A program made the position numbers and the translations under genes. DNA of 33,172 nucleotides. It comes from Haplomitrium mnioides (taxonomy: Eukaryota > Marchantiophyta > Haplomitriopsida > Calobryales). The stretch is from the NCBI GenBank assembly GCA_049999725.1, contig JBNGIS010008346.1, positions 17,788-50,959 on the forward strand, given 5' to 3'. Shown piece after piece: positions 1-9,970 of this stretch. The notes below the pieces were generated by a model that did no database searches, had not been told where the DNA came from, and worked only from the letters and a program-made list of their open reading frames with translations. Position 1 is the stretch's first letter; every line of letters starts with the position of its first letter.

Positions 1-345
1 TCTACTCTCTCAGCATACTTACGCACTTTTTCACTCTCACCTTGTTTCAAATGCGTTACCTCTTGGAGAAGTTTCTCGTAGTTCTCCGTTGGAAGAAATT
101 CTTCCACCAATGCTTTTGTCAAACTGGCCCATGACTTGGTAATGTCTTCATTTTGCTCATTGTACCACCGAAGAGCTTCTCGTTCAAGAAACTCAGGTAG
201 CAATGTTATCCAATCTTCTGGGCGCTTCTCACCATTTCCAATACAAGCACGTTTGAAGTCACGTAGGTAATCCTCCACATTCTCGTCTTCTTTGCCATAG
301 AAGACCGGAATCTTTCCCATTTTGAATCGGCAACGTGCTTGTGAT
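1..345 (-). pseudogene. Ty3/gypsy retrotransposon gag domain (partial, runs off left edge)
   Basis: The minus strand is open from the N gap to the window edge in one frame, without any stop. It reads FKMGKIPVFYGKEDENVEDY, then RACIGNGEKRPEDWITLLPE, then EALRWYNEQNEDITKSWASL and EEFLPTENYEKLLQE. This is the pattern of the Retrotrans_gag capsid family: an F-x-G-x-EDE-N-VEDYL start, a central LP-F-L-x-EA-L-WY motif and a W-x-x-L-x-x-x-L-x-x-x-F segment. Gag packages the element RNA in cytoplasmic virus-like particles. Both ends are missing here (assembly gap upstream, window edge downstream), so completeness cannot be judged. It belongs with the minus-strand LTR and primer binding site at 956-2000. 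Confidence 0.82.
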
Positions 346-445
346 NNNNNNNNNNNNNNNNNNNNNNNNNNNNNNNNNNNNNNNNNNNNNNNNNNNNNNN
401 NNNNNNNNNNNNNNNNNNNNNNNNNNNNNNNNNNNNNNNNNNNNN
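346..445. other. Assembly gap (100 N)
   Basis: Exactly 100 N, the conventional length for a scaffold gap of unknown size. Any translation through it is meaningless. Confidence 0.99.
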
Positions 446-457
446 ACAATTCCACAC

Positions 458-584
458 CTACCACAATACAAAAATATGTACTTCGCAAATCGCTTGAATT
501 AGAACTGGAAAAACAAAGGGATTAGGATCCGCCAAGATTTGCTCCATCCTTTCCACTCCAAATTGTTCAACCAATCGTTGGCGC
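458..584 (-). pseudogene. Possible N-terminal part of the gag ORF, interrupted
   Basis: On the minus strand an ATG at 584 opens a short frame, MRQRLVEQFGVERMEQILAD followed by PNPFVFPVL, ending in TAG at 458-460 just before the N gap. Its place between the primer binding site and the gag core suggests the start of gag, but I recognise no domain in it and the gap prevents linking it to the capsid segment. Confidence 0.35.
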
Positions 585-635
585 ATGTGGATCTTCGCAA
601 CAATAAACACACGTACTACAACAGTCATCCTTCAG

Positions 636-905
636 TCATCCGTTGAAACCATTGAGAACCCTCTCCTTGATGCGATAAAATGATCGCTCATGCTCCAAAG
701 TCCAAACCCACTCGGTTGGGGTGTACAAACGTCGATACAAAGGTGTAGCCAACGAAGCAAAGTCGGTTATCAAGAACAAGTAGTAGCTCACCAAGTTGAT
801 AAATCTTTTCAACTCAATATTGTTATGCGGTGGTGGTGAGTTGTCGATTCTTCTCACAAGCTCCAAAATTCGTAGCCACTTTCCCGTAGCGTCTTCACTT
901 GACAT
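636..905 (-). pseudogene. Ty3/gypsy reverse transcriptase C-terminal (thumb/connection) fragment
   Basis: The 89-residue minus-strand frame contains NIELKRFINLVSYYLFLITD, FASLATPLYRRL and EWVWTLEHERSFYRIKE. These match the segment between the Ty3 RT palm and RNase H, usually of the form ELRSFLGLxxYYRRFIxxFxxxAxPL, then F-x-W-x-x-x-x-x-x-F-x-x-L-K. The catalytic YVDD part is absent. It lies between the primer binding site and gag, where no RT belongs, so this is a captured or rearranged fragment rather than part of a normal pol. Confidence 0.72.
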
Positions 906-955
906 TCAAGAACTCTCAAACTTGCTCGCCACCTTTTTCCCTCTCATAGATGAGG

Positions 956-972
956 TCCCGGCAACGGAACCA
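956..972 (-). promoter_or_regulatory. LTR-retrotransposon primer binding site, tRNA-Glu type
   Basis: The plus strand reads TCCCGGCAACGGAACCA, which looks like the 3' end of a tRNA: T-stem CCGG, acceptor CAACGGA, discriminator A and CCA. I recall this as the plant tRNA-Glu end (acceptor 5' strand TCCGTTG). On the minus strand it is the complement, four bases inside the LTR terminus (977, ...TTCACA). Position and CCA match together make a primer binding site for minus-strand DNA synthesis very likely; the tRNA identity is from memory. Confidence 0.75.
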
Positions 973-976
973 AAAA

Positions 977-2000
977 TGTGAAGCTAGAGGCTTCGCCGGT
1001 TTCTCCTCATGTGACTTTGATGTTGAGTGCACATTTAAGATGAGAGGGGGGCTGAAGTGTGGCTGCACTCATCAATACACAACAATTTCTACAACACTCA
1101 ACAAAAATGTAAGTACTCAAATCGATATTTGGAAATTTCCAACTCTTTACTCCAGATCTTCTCACACACACATCACTCTTGCTCTCACCCTTCCAACTCT
1201 CAACACACTCCTCAGTATATGGAGAACCCCTCCTCAAGTGCTTGCCCTCCAATAAGTCTCCAAAGTAACTCCTCCAAGAGCTCCTCCAAGCGCTTCTCCA
1301 AGTCTCAAGTCTCCAAATGAGAAAGTGTAGAATGAGGTCTCCAAAAAGAGAGGGTGTAATGAGGTCCCTTCTCTCTCTCCTCCTCCTCATTATATACTAA
1401 CTAGAAAGTAACTAGGAGTAAAACTAGATATTCTATCATCCTAGGTAAAGAATCTAAGGTGATAAACTCTCCAAATATTAAATCCTACTTATACTCCTAA
1501 AGTATCTCCACCTTTTGTTTTCTTCTTCAAGAAGAAGCTTCTCATTTGGAGCTTCTCTTGTCAAAGAATGTATACAAGTTGTCCTATACTTTTATCCTTG
1601 TATTTATCCCTACAAACAATTCCTAAAATGATGCCTCGAGATTCCCTCAAAGAATAAGTCAAAGAGCAAATTGACTTTTCTTGACTTTTCTCCTCTTTAG
1701 TCTATCCTAGAAGAATCTCTATAAAATCCTTAATACTTAATCAATTTGCCTGTACTATAGCTTGTTGGAAAGCTTGTTAAATAAGATTTCTACCCATATA
1801 ATAATATTTGTATTTTCTAATATCTAGATACTCTCTGTTTTGGCTTTTCTGTATAGCGCTATTACAACTTTGACCGGTTATAACTCCCGGTTTACAAATG
1901 ATTTTTCACTTCTGTAAATTTATACTAGTTACTATAACAATATAATATACTCCTATAAAATATCAGACCCTAAAAATTTCTAATAAGAACATTATTAACT
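977..2000 (-). mobile_element. 5' LTR of the minus-strand Ty3/gypsy element (outer end not resolved)
   Basis: The inner end is TG at 977 on the plus strand (CA on the minus strand), next to the primer binding site. A minus-strand TATA box (TATATAA, 1390-1396) lies about 410 bp inside, a plausible core promoter with R/U5 at roughly 1360-977. The R/U5 part holds short CTCCAAG-type repeats (1258-1315). U3 would be the AT-rich DNA above 1400, but I could not find the matching TG start, so the limit near 2000 is a guess. The partner 3' LTR would lie left of the window. Confidence 0.55.
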
Positions 2001-2521
2001 CTGTACGCATATTAAGGAAAAACCGAAAAAATGGAAGTTTCCTCTCATGGCTTCAAAACCCACTCCCATATGTCTTTCAATATATCAGAACTATACCATG
2101 ACTACCAAAGCCTGAAATGGCCCACATATGCGCTTCATGACTTCAGAGGCCAGAGGAAGATCAAGATGGCAAAAAGGTGATTTAATGACAATATGGCCAG
2201 AGAAAGATCAGGGAATGGCAAAAAGGCATTGAAGGGACGATCCGACCACAAAGAAGAAGCAAGGGACCAGCAATTGAAAGGGTTACCTATCGTAGTTCCG
2301 GCATTGGCGTGGACGAAAGTTTGACGGGGCAACGTTGAAAGTTTGAAAGGGATCAGAGGGGAGCCCGTCATAGTTCTTATATCAAGCGCAGGGAAAAGTT
2401 AAGCGAAGGGAACCTCAGTTCTTATTGCGAGCGGGTGCTGAAATGGCGACAACAGGTACCGTTCTTACTCGGCGAGGGAACTGTTTTGCGGATGACATGG
2501 CATCCGCGGAAGAGAGGAGGA
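2001..2521. other. Non-coding stretch, no recognised feature
   Basis: Composition changes from AT-rich to GC-richer at about 2130. Short ORFs here show no recognisable motif. Two related pieces, GTTCTTATATCAAGCGCAGGG (2371) and GTTCTTATTGCGAGCGGG (2417), hint at a decayed repeat about 46 bp apart. Probably element-derived, family unknown. Confidence 0.5.
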
Positions 2522-2749
2522 GTCAGCACGGGTCAACCGCGGAATCCAGTCAAGGTGTTGGTCTGCCTACCCCTTTGCGGGGCGGCGTCAGACGGCATAG
2601 TGGCGGATGACGTGGCGATCGGAGGTGGTCCAAGGGGTTCTCCGGGTCAGCGCGGGTCAACCGCGGAATCCGGTCAAGACGTCGGTCCGCTTACCCCTTT
2701 GCGGGGCGGCGTCGGACGGCACAATGGTGGATGGCATGGCGAGCAGGAC
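2522..2749. repeat. Tandem duplication, period 124 bp
   Basis: Two copies start at 2522 and 2646, each beginning GTCAGCRCGGGTCAACCGCGG and containing CCCCTTTGCGGGGCGGCGTC, then GACGGCAYARTGG. They differ by scattered, mostly transition, changes. GC content is far above the flanks. No stable protein frame runs through both copies. Confidence 0.88.
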
Positions 2750-3060
2750 ACGTGGCGACCTGTGGGGTTCCGAAGAGTGACGGCGAGGTTCCCAAGAGTG
2801 ACGGCGAGATTCCGAATAGCAACGGCGGGGTTTCGAAGAGGTTTGCGGACACCTGGCGACCTGTGGAGTTCCGAAGAGTGACGGCAAGGTTCCAAAGAGC
2901 GATAGCGAGGTTCCAAAGAGCGACGGCAAGGGTCCGAGGTGGTTTGTGTTCACGTGGCGACCTGTAGAGTTCTGGAGAGCGACGACGAGGTTTCGAAGAG
3001 CAATGGCGAGGTTCCGAAGAGGTTTGTGGACACATGGCGACTTGCAAAGGTCCGCGAGCA
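2748..3060. repeat. Higher-order minisatellite: 101-bp units built from 21-bp monomers
   Basis: A boundary block of the type ACACGTGGCGACCTGTGG recurs at 2748, 2849, 2950 and 3030, spacings 101, 101 and 80 bp. Between blocks lie 21-bp monomers of the type GTTCCGAAGAGYGACGGCGAG, three to four per unit; the 80-bp unit is one monomer short. A 21-bp monomer keeps a reading frame but a 101-bp unit does not, so the short ORFs here (VPKSDGE repeats) are by-products of the repeat. Confidence 0.88.
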
Positions 3061-4974
3061 CTTGCGGAAGTATAGCGGCTTGCAGGGGGTCCGCGGGCAA
3101 TCGCGGGGGCAACAACGAGAAGAATCGATGACGATTGAGAAGCAACCCGCGGGATGTGTCGGGTAATCCATGCAAATCCAATTCCAAATAAATTTCTTCA
3201 AATTTCTCTGCTAGAAAAACCTCTTCGATTAAACTTGGGATCTGCGCCCAATGAGATGCTTCGAAGGAATCGAATCGGGATTGCTACGGGATTGTTGATG
3301 CGTCCAGCGACGAGGCGATCCTAATCAAAATTCTGCAAGGGGGAGCACTATGAATTGAAGGCAGGGTTCAGCCAAGAGTTCTCCGAAAATCTTCCTTCCC
3401 CAACCCTGAATGCTTCAACGAGATGACCGTTAAACACGGGCTGTCTGCCAGGTGTCAGCTTGTCAAGAAACAGTTGTTAACGAGAAAAACTACCAAAGTC
3501 CAGCGAAGAGGAGCGGGTCGATCTTGATCAAGAATTTGTTGGAGGGGACGCGCGCCTGCAGAGGGAGTATAGCTGGGATCGCTGCGAAGTGAAGTGGGTT
3601 GTTGTTGATGCAAAATTGAGTTGTGAGAGCAAACGCGAAGAGGAGGAAGCAGCGAGGGAGAGAGGAGAGAATTCCAGCCAAGAATCGAGTGAGGGAGTGG
3701 ACTCGTGCAGGGGGATCAGCAGGGATGGAGGTGGACTAGAGGGGCGCTGAGAATCGTTGAGTGTGGAGCTCTAGAGTCTCAGGTGATCCAAGTGGACTTA
3801 TCGTGCGGGTGGACCAGCATTTGGAGGTGGATTGCCACTTGAAGTTGAGGGGAATTCTTTCGGTCTTGAATTCGTGAGAGCCTACCAAAGGGGGATCTTG
3901 GGGTTGTCTCAGCATCATCTATGCATGAGCATCAATCCTAGGGGCATTTGGGGGCGTTTCTAGTCGTAATTCTCAAGTGGAGTCAAGAGAGGAGTGACTA
4001 TGTTAGTGCCTGTGCACTGCATAGAGGATCCATTCGAAGATCAAGGTGGAGTGGGTGGCTAGCAGTCGAGGGGACTGTCTTCTAGAGGTGGAAGTTTTAT
4101 AAAGAAATCCTCTTCCGAGATTGAGGAAGTAAATTCAGAGCTTCTCGCGAGGGAAGTTGAAAAACTATCTGGATGAGAGTACGTGGGTGAAGAGGAAGAC
4201 TGAAGTTGCTAGAGGAAGTTGAAGGAAATTTGGAGAGAAAAGATTGGTTCTTGCGAGGTGGAAAGGATTGTAATGTTGGCAGGACATCGTGGAAGTATAT
4301 GTGTCTCTATGTTTATGTGTGTCTAGTTAGATTTTTGTTCTGTTTGTAGTTCTGTGGAGTTCTTAGTCATTAGAGGTCTGCATTCCATTTGTCAAATCCT
4401 GAGGACACCTTGGACAGAGGAAGTCAAGACTAACAGCATTGTCGTGTGATAATTGGATGCTGAGGCCTGTTACCTTTTTTGTACACGAGGTGTTTGGGCC
4501 CAGTTCTGGACCCCTGACTTATATATTCCAAAGAGATTCAGCATCATTACAACCTACCAGTGTATGCCTTGATAAATGAATGTGAATGAGCAAGTGGGCT
4601 GCTGAAGCAACTGTTGGCTAGTGGCCAGGGCCGTGAGACATGCAAGAGCCCCTCAAGGCTCCCAAGAGAGGACCCACCAAGAGGTCATTACAGCCAAGAA
4701 TCAGATGCTCTGTTCTATCTGCCCCTGTCTTCTAAGTGGCACCTTTCGAGGTTAAGGCCTGAAGAAGGGGTGTGACCAGCATTTGTGGGCATTGGAGGTG
4801 TGTGCTTGGGTGTTCTTGAGTGTTGTGCAGACACTCTAGAGTTGGTAAGAAGGAGTTGGAGTCCATTCGGTGCAAAACCCCTCCCATAAAAGGTCCCGAA
4901 ACACTAGTCAGCCTTTAATCAGGGGTAACTCTGTCGGAAAAGAGTTAAGGCTCCGACCACGAGGCTGACAGGAT
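3061..4974. other. Non-coding stretch, probably LTR/UTR-derived
   Basis: No ORF with recognisable motifs. A TATA-like sequence (TTATATATT, near 4530) lies downstream of a GC-rich GGGCCCAGTTCTGGACCCCTG stretch, and the DNA to 4974 leads directly into Ty3 RNase H coding sequence. This could be a foreign LTR or truncation junction, but no matching second copy is visible, so I do not call an LTR. Confidence 0.4.
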
Positions 4975-4977
4975 GTG

Positions 4978-5310
4978 TTACAACAAGTATTTGAGGATGG
5001 ACTTCATCCAATTGCCTTCATGTTATGTTGACTAAATGCAACGGAGAGGAATTATTCTACAAGAGATAAAGAGTAGTTGGTGATGGTTTATGCTACCAAG
5101 GTTTGGAGACACTATCTCTTAGGAAAGTAAGTACTGATGTGCATCGATCACAAGCCTTTGCTCTATTCCATTCATTTGGAAAACATGATAAGTCATCATC
5201 ATCGATGGGAAGATCAACTATAACTCTTTGATATCAAGTTGGAGCACAAGCTGAGAAGGTTTCACACCATTCTTGATGCATTATCACGAAGATCGAATCA
5301 TTGACTAAAT
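4978..5310 (+). pseudogene. Ty3/gypsy RNase H domain, decayed
   Basis: Plus-strand translation, with stops, shows ATERNYSTRDKE, then VYATKVWRHYLLGK, CIDHKPLLYSIHLEN, FDIKLEHKL and TILDALSRR. These are the Ty3 RNase H landmarks in order: (S)xxERNYSTxDKELLA, WRHYLLG, TDHKPLxYL and the end motif ADALSRR. RNase H removes the RNA template during reverse transcription. Several stops and a frameshift make it inactive. Upstream RT, protease and gag are missing, so the element is 5'-truncated near 4975. Confidence 0.8.
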
Positions 5311-5439
5311 ATTTTGGAGGTTGAAAATGTTAGTATATTACATCTTGATGAAGCAACCAGTGACGGCATTTGATAAAAGTTATAGTAAGATGTCTTTTTT
5401 AATCTTGTTAGAGCACGTTTGGCAGTCAAAGATAATGAG

Positions 5440-6290
5440 TATCATACCTTTTCCATTTGGGATGGTATTCTCTATCAAGGCCATCAAATACAAAAGATGA
5501 TGCACTTTGAATGACATATTTACAACAAGTGCATGACATTCCAATCTCTTGGCATCTTGGGTTAGACAAGACTATGGAATTTCTTCAACACACTTAGTGG
5601 TGGCCAAACCTAGCTCGAGATGTTTGTCGCTTTGTTTGTTCTTGTGAAAGTTGCTAGCAAAATAAGGCTTCAAATTTAAAATCAACTAGCCTTCTTCAAC
5701 CACTACCAATTCCTACTGCTTGTTGGGAGCATGTAAGTTTAGATCTTGTCACTTTGCTTCCAACCATGTCTCATGGGTATACTGTTATTATGTTGTTTGT
5801 AGATAAGCTAAGCAAACAAATTCATATAGCACCAACAATGGATATAGTGGATGCTCCACAATTGGCAAAGATTTACTTTGATACAGTCTTCTGTTATCAT
5901 GGAATGCCAAAGGTGTTAATATTTGATAGAGATCCACGATTGAATAAGAAGTTTTGGCGAGAGTTGTTCACACCTTTGGGTACCAAACTATCTATGTCAA
6001 CGGCTTATCATCCTCAAATACATGGGCAAACTAAACATGCAAGTTAAACTGTGGAAGATATACTTCAAGCATTTATCAACATTCATCACACATATTGGGA
6101 TAATTTCTTACTAGGTGTAGAGTTTACATACAACAACTCCAAACAAGCAAGCACTAGATTTTCTCTTTTCTTTCTCAATTCAAGTCAACATCATCTTGTT
6201 CTTGATGGTTTTATTTCTCCTTCTTCTTCCAATGCTCTAAGTCTTTCTACATTTTTGTCTCATTTATCTTCCTCTTTGCAAGATGCATAA
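5440..6290 (+). pseudogene. Ty3/gypsy integrase (zinc-binding and catalytic core), decayed
   Basis: The HHCC domain is visible as DIPISWHLGLDKTMEFLQHT, then CRFVCSCESC (5540-5655). The core follows: WEHVSLDLVTLLP (first catalytic Asp), VDKLSKQIHIAPT, KVLIFDRDPRLNKKFW (second Asp), GTKLSMSTAYHPQ and TVEDILQAF (catalytic Glu). That is the D,D-35-E arrangement of Ty3 integrases, which insert the cDNA. A TAA at 6045 breaks the frame just before the Glu, and other stops lie in the zinc domain. In continuous pol order after RNase H. Confidence 0.88.
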
Positions 6291-6329
6291 AGCCATCTTC
6301 TTATAGCTTAAAATCAGCAAAAAAAAAAA

Positions 6330-6790
6330 GTCCATAAACATCGTTATGATTTCTCCTATGTTTTAGGTGACAAAGTTATGCTTTCTACTCATGATTTTTC
6401 TTTTTCTTTAGATACTCAAGTGCGTAAGTTGTCTCCAGCTTGGATTGGTCCTTTCTCAATTTCTAAAGTTATTTCTCCTGTTGTGTACAAACTTGTTCTT
6501 CCTCTCCATATGAAGATTCATCCTATATTCCATGTATCTAAACTTAAACCTTTTGTTTCTAGTCATTCTTCTTTTCTAAACCGTGTTCAAATTCCTCCTC
6601 CACCTATAATTCTTGATGATCATGAAGAATATGAGGTGGATCGTATTTTGGCTAAACAAGTCTTCAAGTGTGGGTGACATCATCAAGTTCAATATAAGTT
6701 TTTGTAGAAGGGATATCCGCTTCATGATGCCCTTTGGGAGTTGTGTTCAAACCTTGAGAATGTTCAAGAGGCTATTTGATTATTTGAAAC
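6330..6790 (+). pseudogene. Chromovirus integrase C-terminus with chromodomain, decayed
   Basis: GPY/F-type sequence VRKLSPAWIGPFSISKV, then YKLVLPLHMKIHPIFHVSKL, is followed by the chromodomain EYEVDRILAKQVFKCG, VQYKFL, KGYPLHDALWELCSNLENVQ and EAI (6628-6780). The order aromatic, W/F-K-G-Y, W-E, N-L-x-N matches chromodomains that target chromoviruses to chromatin. Within the chromodomain three in-frame stops replace probable Arg (TGA), Trp (TAG) and Arg (TGA) codons, all explained by single transitions. This places the element in the chromovirus branch of Ty3/gypsy. Confidence 0.85.
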
Positions 6791-6820
6791 TGCCGGTCAT
6801 GACAAGGACATCATTGATTA

Positions 6821-7205
6821 GAAGGTGGGGATTATGTGTACAAGTATAATGTGCTATTTGTAAGAAAATAGATAGGAGTGAAGGAATGGTAAGAGGTCAC
6901 TTTTAAGGCTAAAATCATTTTTAAGATTACTTGCTTTTGAAGTTACTTTAAGTGAAGTGGTATATGGTTACCTTTAAGGTTGAAATTAGAAGTAACTTGT
7001 AAGTGAAGAAAGAGGGATGACACCTTCTCTTGTATAAATAGAAGGGTTTCATAGCCCCACTCCTCATTCTGTAGTTCCTCTCAAATCACTTGGATTCTTT
7101 GGTTGCTTGGCTTTTGCTTACCTTATTGACACTTGGTTGAAGAACTCTATTAGAGTTCACTATGAGTTCTTACTCATTTGGATTTGGTCCTTGAGTTCTT
7201 TTACA
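6821..7205 (+). mobile_element. Polypurine tract and 3' LTR of the chromovirus
   Basis: A purine-rich tract GAAGGTGGGG (6821-6830) follows the end of pol, then an LTR that I place at 6835-7205 (TGTGTACAAG ... TTTTACA). A TATA box, TATAAATA, lies at 7033-7040. The right end agrees with the point where copia-type coding similarity begins (about 7203), as expected for an insertion into, or fusion with, a copia copy. No 5' LTR is visible, so the limits rest on position and TG...CA ends. Confidence 0.6.
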
Positions 7206-7410
7206 ATTGATGTGCATTATTATTTCTTGATAGAGAAGGTGTTGGCCAGGGTGATTGAATTATTGTACATCAGCAATGAGAGGTAGGTTGTTGATATTTT
7301 TATGAAGGTATTGGGAGCCAAAAAGTTGTAGAAATTTAGGAGCCAACTTGGTGTACAAGTGTTGAGCTCAAGGGAGAGTGTTAAGTTATTGAGCTCTGAT
7401 AAGCTACTAG
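7203..7410 (+). pseudogene. Copia RNase H C-terminal fragment
   Basis: Plus-strand frame IDVHYYFLIEKVLARVIELL, then YISNER, VVDIFMKVLGAKKL and KFRSQLGVQ. This is the C-terminus of copia polyproteins: KHIDVxYHFIRExV, then a QVADIFTKxL motif, then KFRxxLGV. Two TAG stops (after ISNER and KKL) inactivate it. It starts abruptly at the chromovirus LTR end, so the rest of pol is missing. A GGGAGAG purine tract and LTR follow. Confidence 0.85.
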
Positions 7411-7580
7411 GCTGAGTTGGCAGCCCCCTTAGTTTAGTTAGGGTTAGTATTAAGTGTGGGGCATATTGGAGTTGTGAGAGAGCACTCCTCTCCTTATGTA
7501 AAATTGCAGCCATATCGTGCCACGTGAATATACAACATTTTCTCCATCCCTTGGTGTATGTGCTTTTGTGTATTGCAGCA
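7379..7580 (+). mobile_element. Copia 3' LTR
   Basis: The TGTTAAGTTATTGAGC start lies directly after AAGGGAGAG, the usual plant copia polypurine tract/LTR junction. The LTR is AT-rich and contains a short 5'-TGAGCTC... inverted area. I place the end at GTATTGCAGCA (7580); an alternative is TACAACA at 7537. Confidence 0.55.
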
Positions 7581-7639
7581 TAGTGTGGTGTTTTGACAAA
7601 GTAACCATGAGCATGAATGAGGGAGAGAAGAGGCTTGAG

Positions 7640-8640
7640 TTAGGATGCCCGCTTTCAAATTAGTATCAACACTCTATAGAGATATTGTGATTGGGTGGGT
7701 CTCTTATGTAGACATGAAAACTCTGGTCTAGTCTCTTTTTCATATGTGTCCTGGTCCCTCATGGAGGTATGATATCCATCTTTTAGGGATTTTTGCTATC
7801 AGATCATGCCATTTATCCTCATGCTTTTTGTGAAGTTGGTAGCATCTTTGCACCTCTGCCACTCAAAGAACTCATATGTTTGATAGTTCCATAGGTCTCT
7901 AATCACGTTGATCCTTGCCTGAGATGATCTCAATGCTGGCCATGTCTTGTTTGCAGCCAGGAGTGAACTTTTTTCTAGTTTACACTACTAGATGTTGAAG
8001 CTGGAACTTCTTCAAAGGACTCACAAGCCTTTTGTTTGATAAATCTATTGAGCACCAACCAAGCCTCTGATATCTCCTTCCACATCTGAGAGGTAGACCA
8101 ACATGAGGATTTGCAACCAGCTATTGACCACAATAAGGAGTGACCCCAACCTAGTTTATTGAGTGGTCTAGCTTGGTTGGCTTTATAAAGTAAGAACATT
8201 TTGCATGTTGAGTCCGCTACCAGAACCGTCTTTATAATCGACTTCCCCAACATGGCTTAAATTTGTGCATAGATGTCCATAAGTTCCAAACTTCCTTCTT
8301 TCTTCCTAGGACTTCATACAATTTTTCTACGCCACCAAAGCTTTCTAGTTTTCCCCAATTCTTGACCAGAAAAAATTTCTCACTAGCTGTTTGATTTCGT
8401 TAAGAGGGGAACTCCCCTTGACCAGCAAGAAGTAAAGTACCAAATGGATCCTATATGATTGATGATTAACAATCTTCTTGGTAGACTAGTATTTTTGTTG
8501 CACTAAAATTTGAGATTTGATATGATTATGTCCACTAAGATGCTCTTAATTGCTGGTAGACTTCTTTGAAGGCTGAAGGGAATACCTAGGAATTTCAAGA
8601 CAACATCATTTTCTACCCATTTCCAATTGGTGCCCACATC
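7640..8640 (-). pseudogene. LINE ORF2, C-terminal part
   Basis: On the minus strand this follows the RT domain. Recognisable pieces include VVLKFLGIPFSLQRSLPAI (8640-8560), LGWGHSLLWSIAGCKSSCWS (about 8150) and WKEISEAWLVLNRF (about 8070). They resemble the region after RT in plant L1-type LINEs (a xxFLGxPLS-type motif after the thumb). Many stops. No poly-A tail or target duplication was found, so the 3' end near 7640 is approximate; the element ends next to the copia LTR. Confidence 0.6.
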
Positions 8641-9970
8641 CCACTTTTGCGGCTTGGGTTGGGAGCTGATTCAAATAGGAGAGGTTTTCTCCCAATTNNN
8701 NNNNNNNGGCTTGGGTTGGGAGCTGATTCAAATAGGAGAGGTTTTCTCCCAATTGATATTCTATCCAAAAGCCTTGGGTAAGGTGGTCAACAGCTCTACT
8801 GCCTTCAGTAGGTTCTGTTTTTCTCTTGCCAAGGATAGAAGAATGTCATCCACATATTGGGAAAAGAGATGAATCTTTCCCAAGGGGATAGAGAGATCCA
8901 TTCAAAACTTGTTTGTAGAGTGTTGCATTATTGAGTAGATGTTCCAATGCATCTGCCACTACAAGATATAGAAAGAATCTAGAGGGAAGCCTTGGCAAAT
9001 AGATTGTTGGATACAAGTGGAGTAGGAGGAGATGCCTTTAAGGTTGATTGCTGATGTGGAATTAGTTATTGTCATCTTCACATAGCCAATGAATTTTCGA
9101 CCAAACCCCATGGTTTCTAAAGCTTTGAATAAGAAATCCTAGTTCATTGTGTCATAAGCTTTGTCAAAATTCACTTCCAGGAAAACAAAATCTTGTGAGG
9201 CTTGATGAGAGAGACCAATTATTGGTTTTGATTGCAAAAATCACATTGTCTAGGTTGTATCTATTTGGTAGAAAGGTTGAATGCTCTGTATTAATATTCA
9301 ATGTCAAAACCTTTTGCAACCTACAAGAAATCACTTTGGCAAAGATCTTGTAAGAGGTATTCAAAAGGGAAATAAGTCTCCAACTGGAGACTAGTGTCTT
9401 ATCACCACACTTGTCAACCAGAGAGATTGTGCCTTTGTTGAGCTCAACACTGAACCATTGTCTTCTAACAACTTTTGAGATTATGGCTGCTTAGTCTTTG
9501 GTGATCCATTTCCAGTAGCATTGTAGAATTGGCTCAAGAGGCCATCTGGTCTTGGAGATTTAAGCCCTTCCATGCTAGCTTGGGCCTTCCTGAATTCTTG
9601 TTCATTGGGAGGATCTTCCATCAAGGTCCACACAACATGTGAGATGCGTGAGAGGATGTGTGTGAGAGTCTCTTCTTGGGCGATTTCTCTTAGCAAATTG
9701 CCTATCGTATGGCTAAAAATGGTGGATAGATAGTCTACCAACATTTTTTCTTTGTCCTTCCAATCAAAGAGTTCTTCTTGTGCAAGCCTTTTTAGTTCTA
9801 TTATCTCTACAGAAGCTTTGCGATTCTAGTGAGTGCTGAAAAATAACTTGTTCATCTTATCCTCCTCTTCAAACCAGTTAGCGCTTGAATGGATCATGGC
9901 TCCTTTGGCTTTGTAGTCTTCCAAGAGCTCTCGAGCCATCATGTGTTTGTCCAATTCCTTTGGAGAAGAG
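8641..9970 (-). pseudogene. LINE ORF2, reverse transcriptase domain
   Basis: Read on the minus strand: MARELLEDYKAKGAMIHSSA, NWFEEEDKMNKLFFS (cf. GDKNTKFF of plant LINEs), KAQASMEGLKSPRPDGLLSQ (K-P-G-PDG motif), SYKIFAKVISCRLQKVL, NTEHSTFLPNRYNLDNVIFA (QSAF-GR-I-DN motif) and the catalytic box QYVDDILLSLA (8829-8859, codons for YVDD at 8845-8856). The order is that of non-LTR reverse transcriptases, which copy element RNA at a nicked target site. The frame is broken by several stops and shifts and by the 10-N gap. Confidence 0.85.
8651..8754. other. 10-N gap flanked by an exact 47-bp duplication (likely assembly artefact)
   Basis: Positions 8651-8697 and 8708-8754 are identical, separated by exactly 10 N (8698-8707). 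This is how two contigs with an unmerged overlap look. The duplicated stretch lies in LINE RT coding sequence, where one copy would fit the family. Confidence 0.9.

Noticed and set aside
206-525. ORFs running through the 100-N gap
   Set aside because: They depend on unknown bases; the real coding frame at 1-345 is a different minus-strand frame open to the window edge.
956-972. tRNA gene
   Set aside because: Only the last 17 bases of a tRNA match; the rest of the cloverleaf is absent and the position next to an LTR end explains it as a primer binding site.
2425-3201. Several overlapping ORFs of 60-176 codons in the GC-rich block
   Set aside because: High GC and tandem repeats leave few stops; the 101-bp unit breaks any frame and no motif is conserved.
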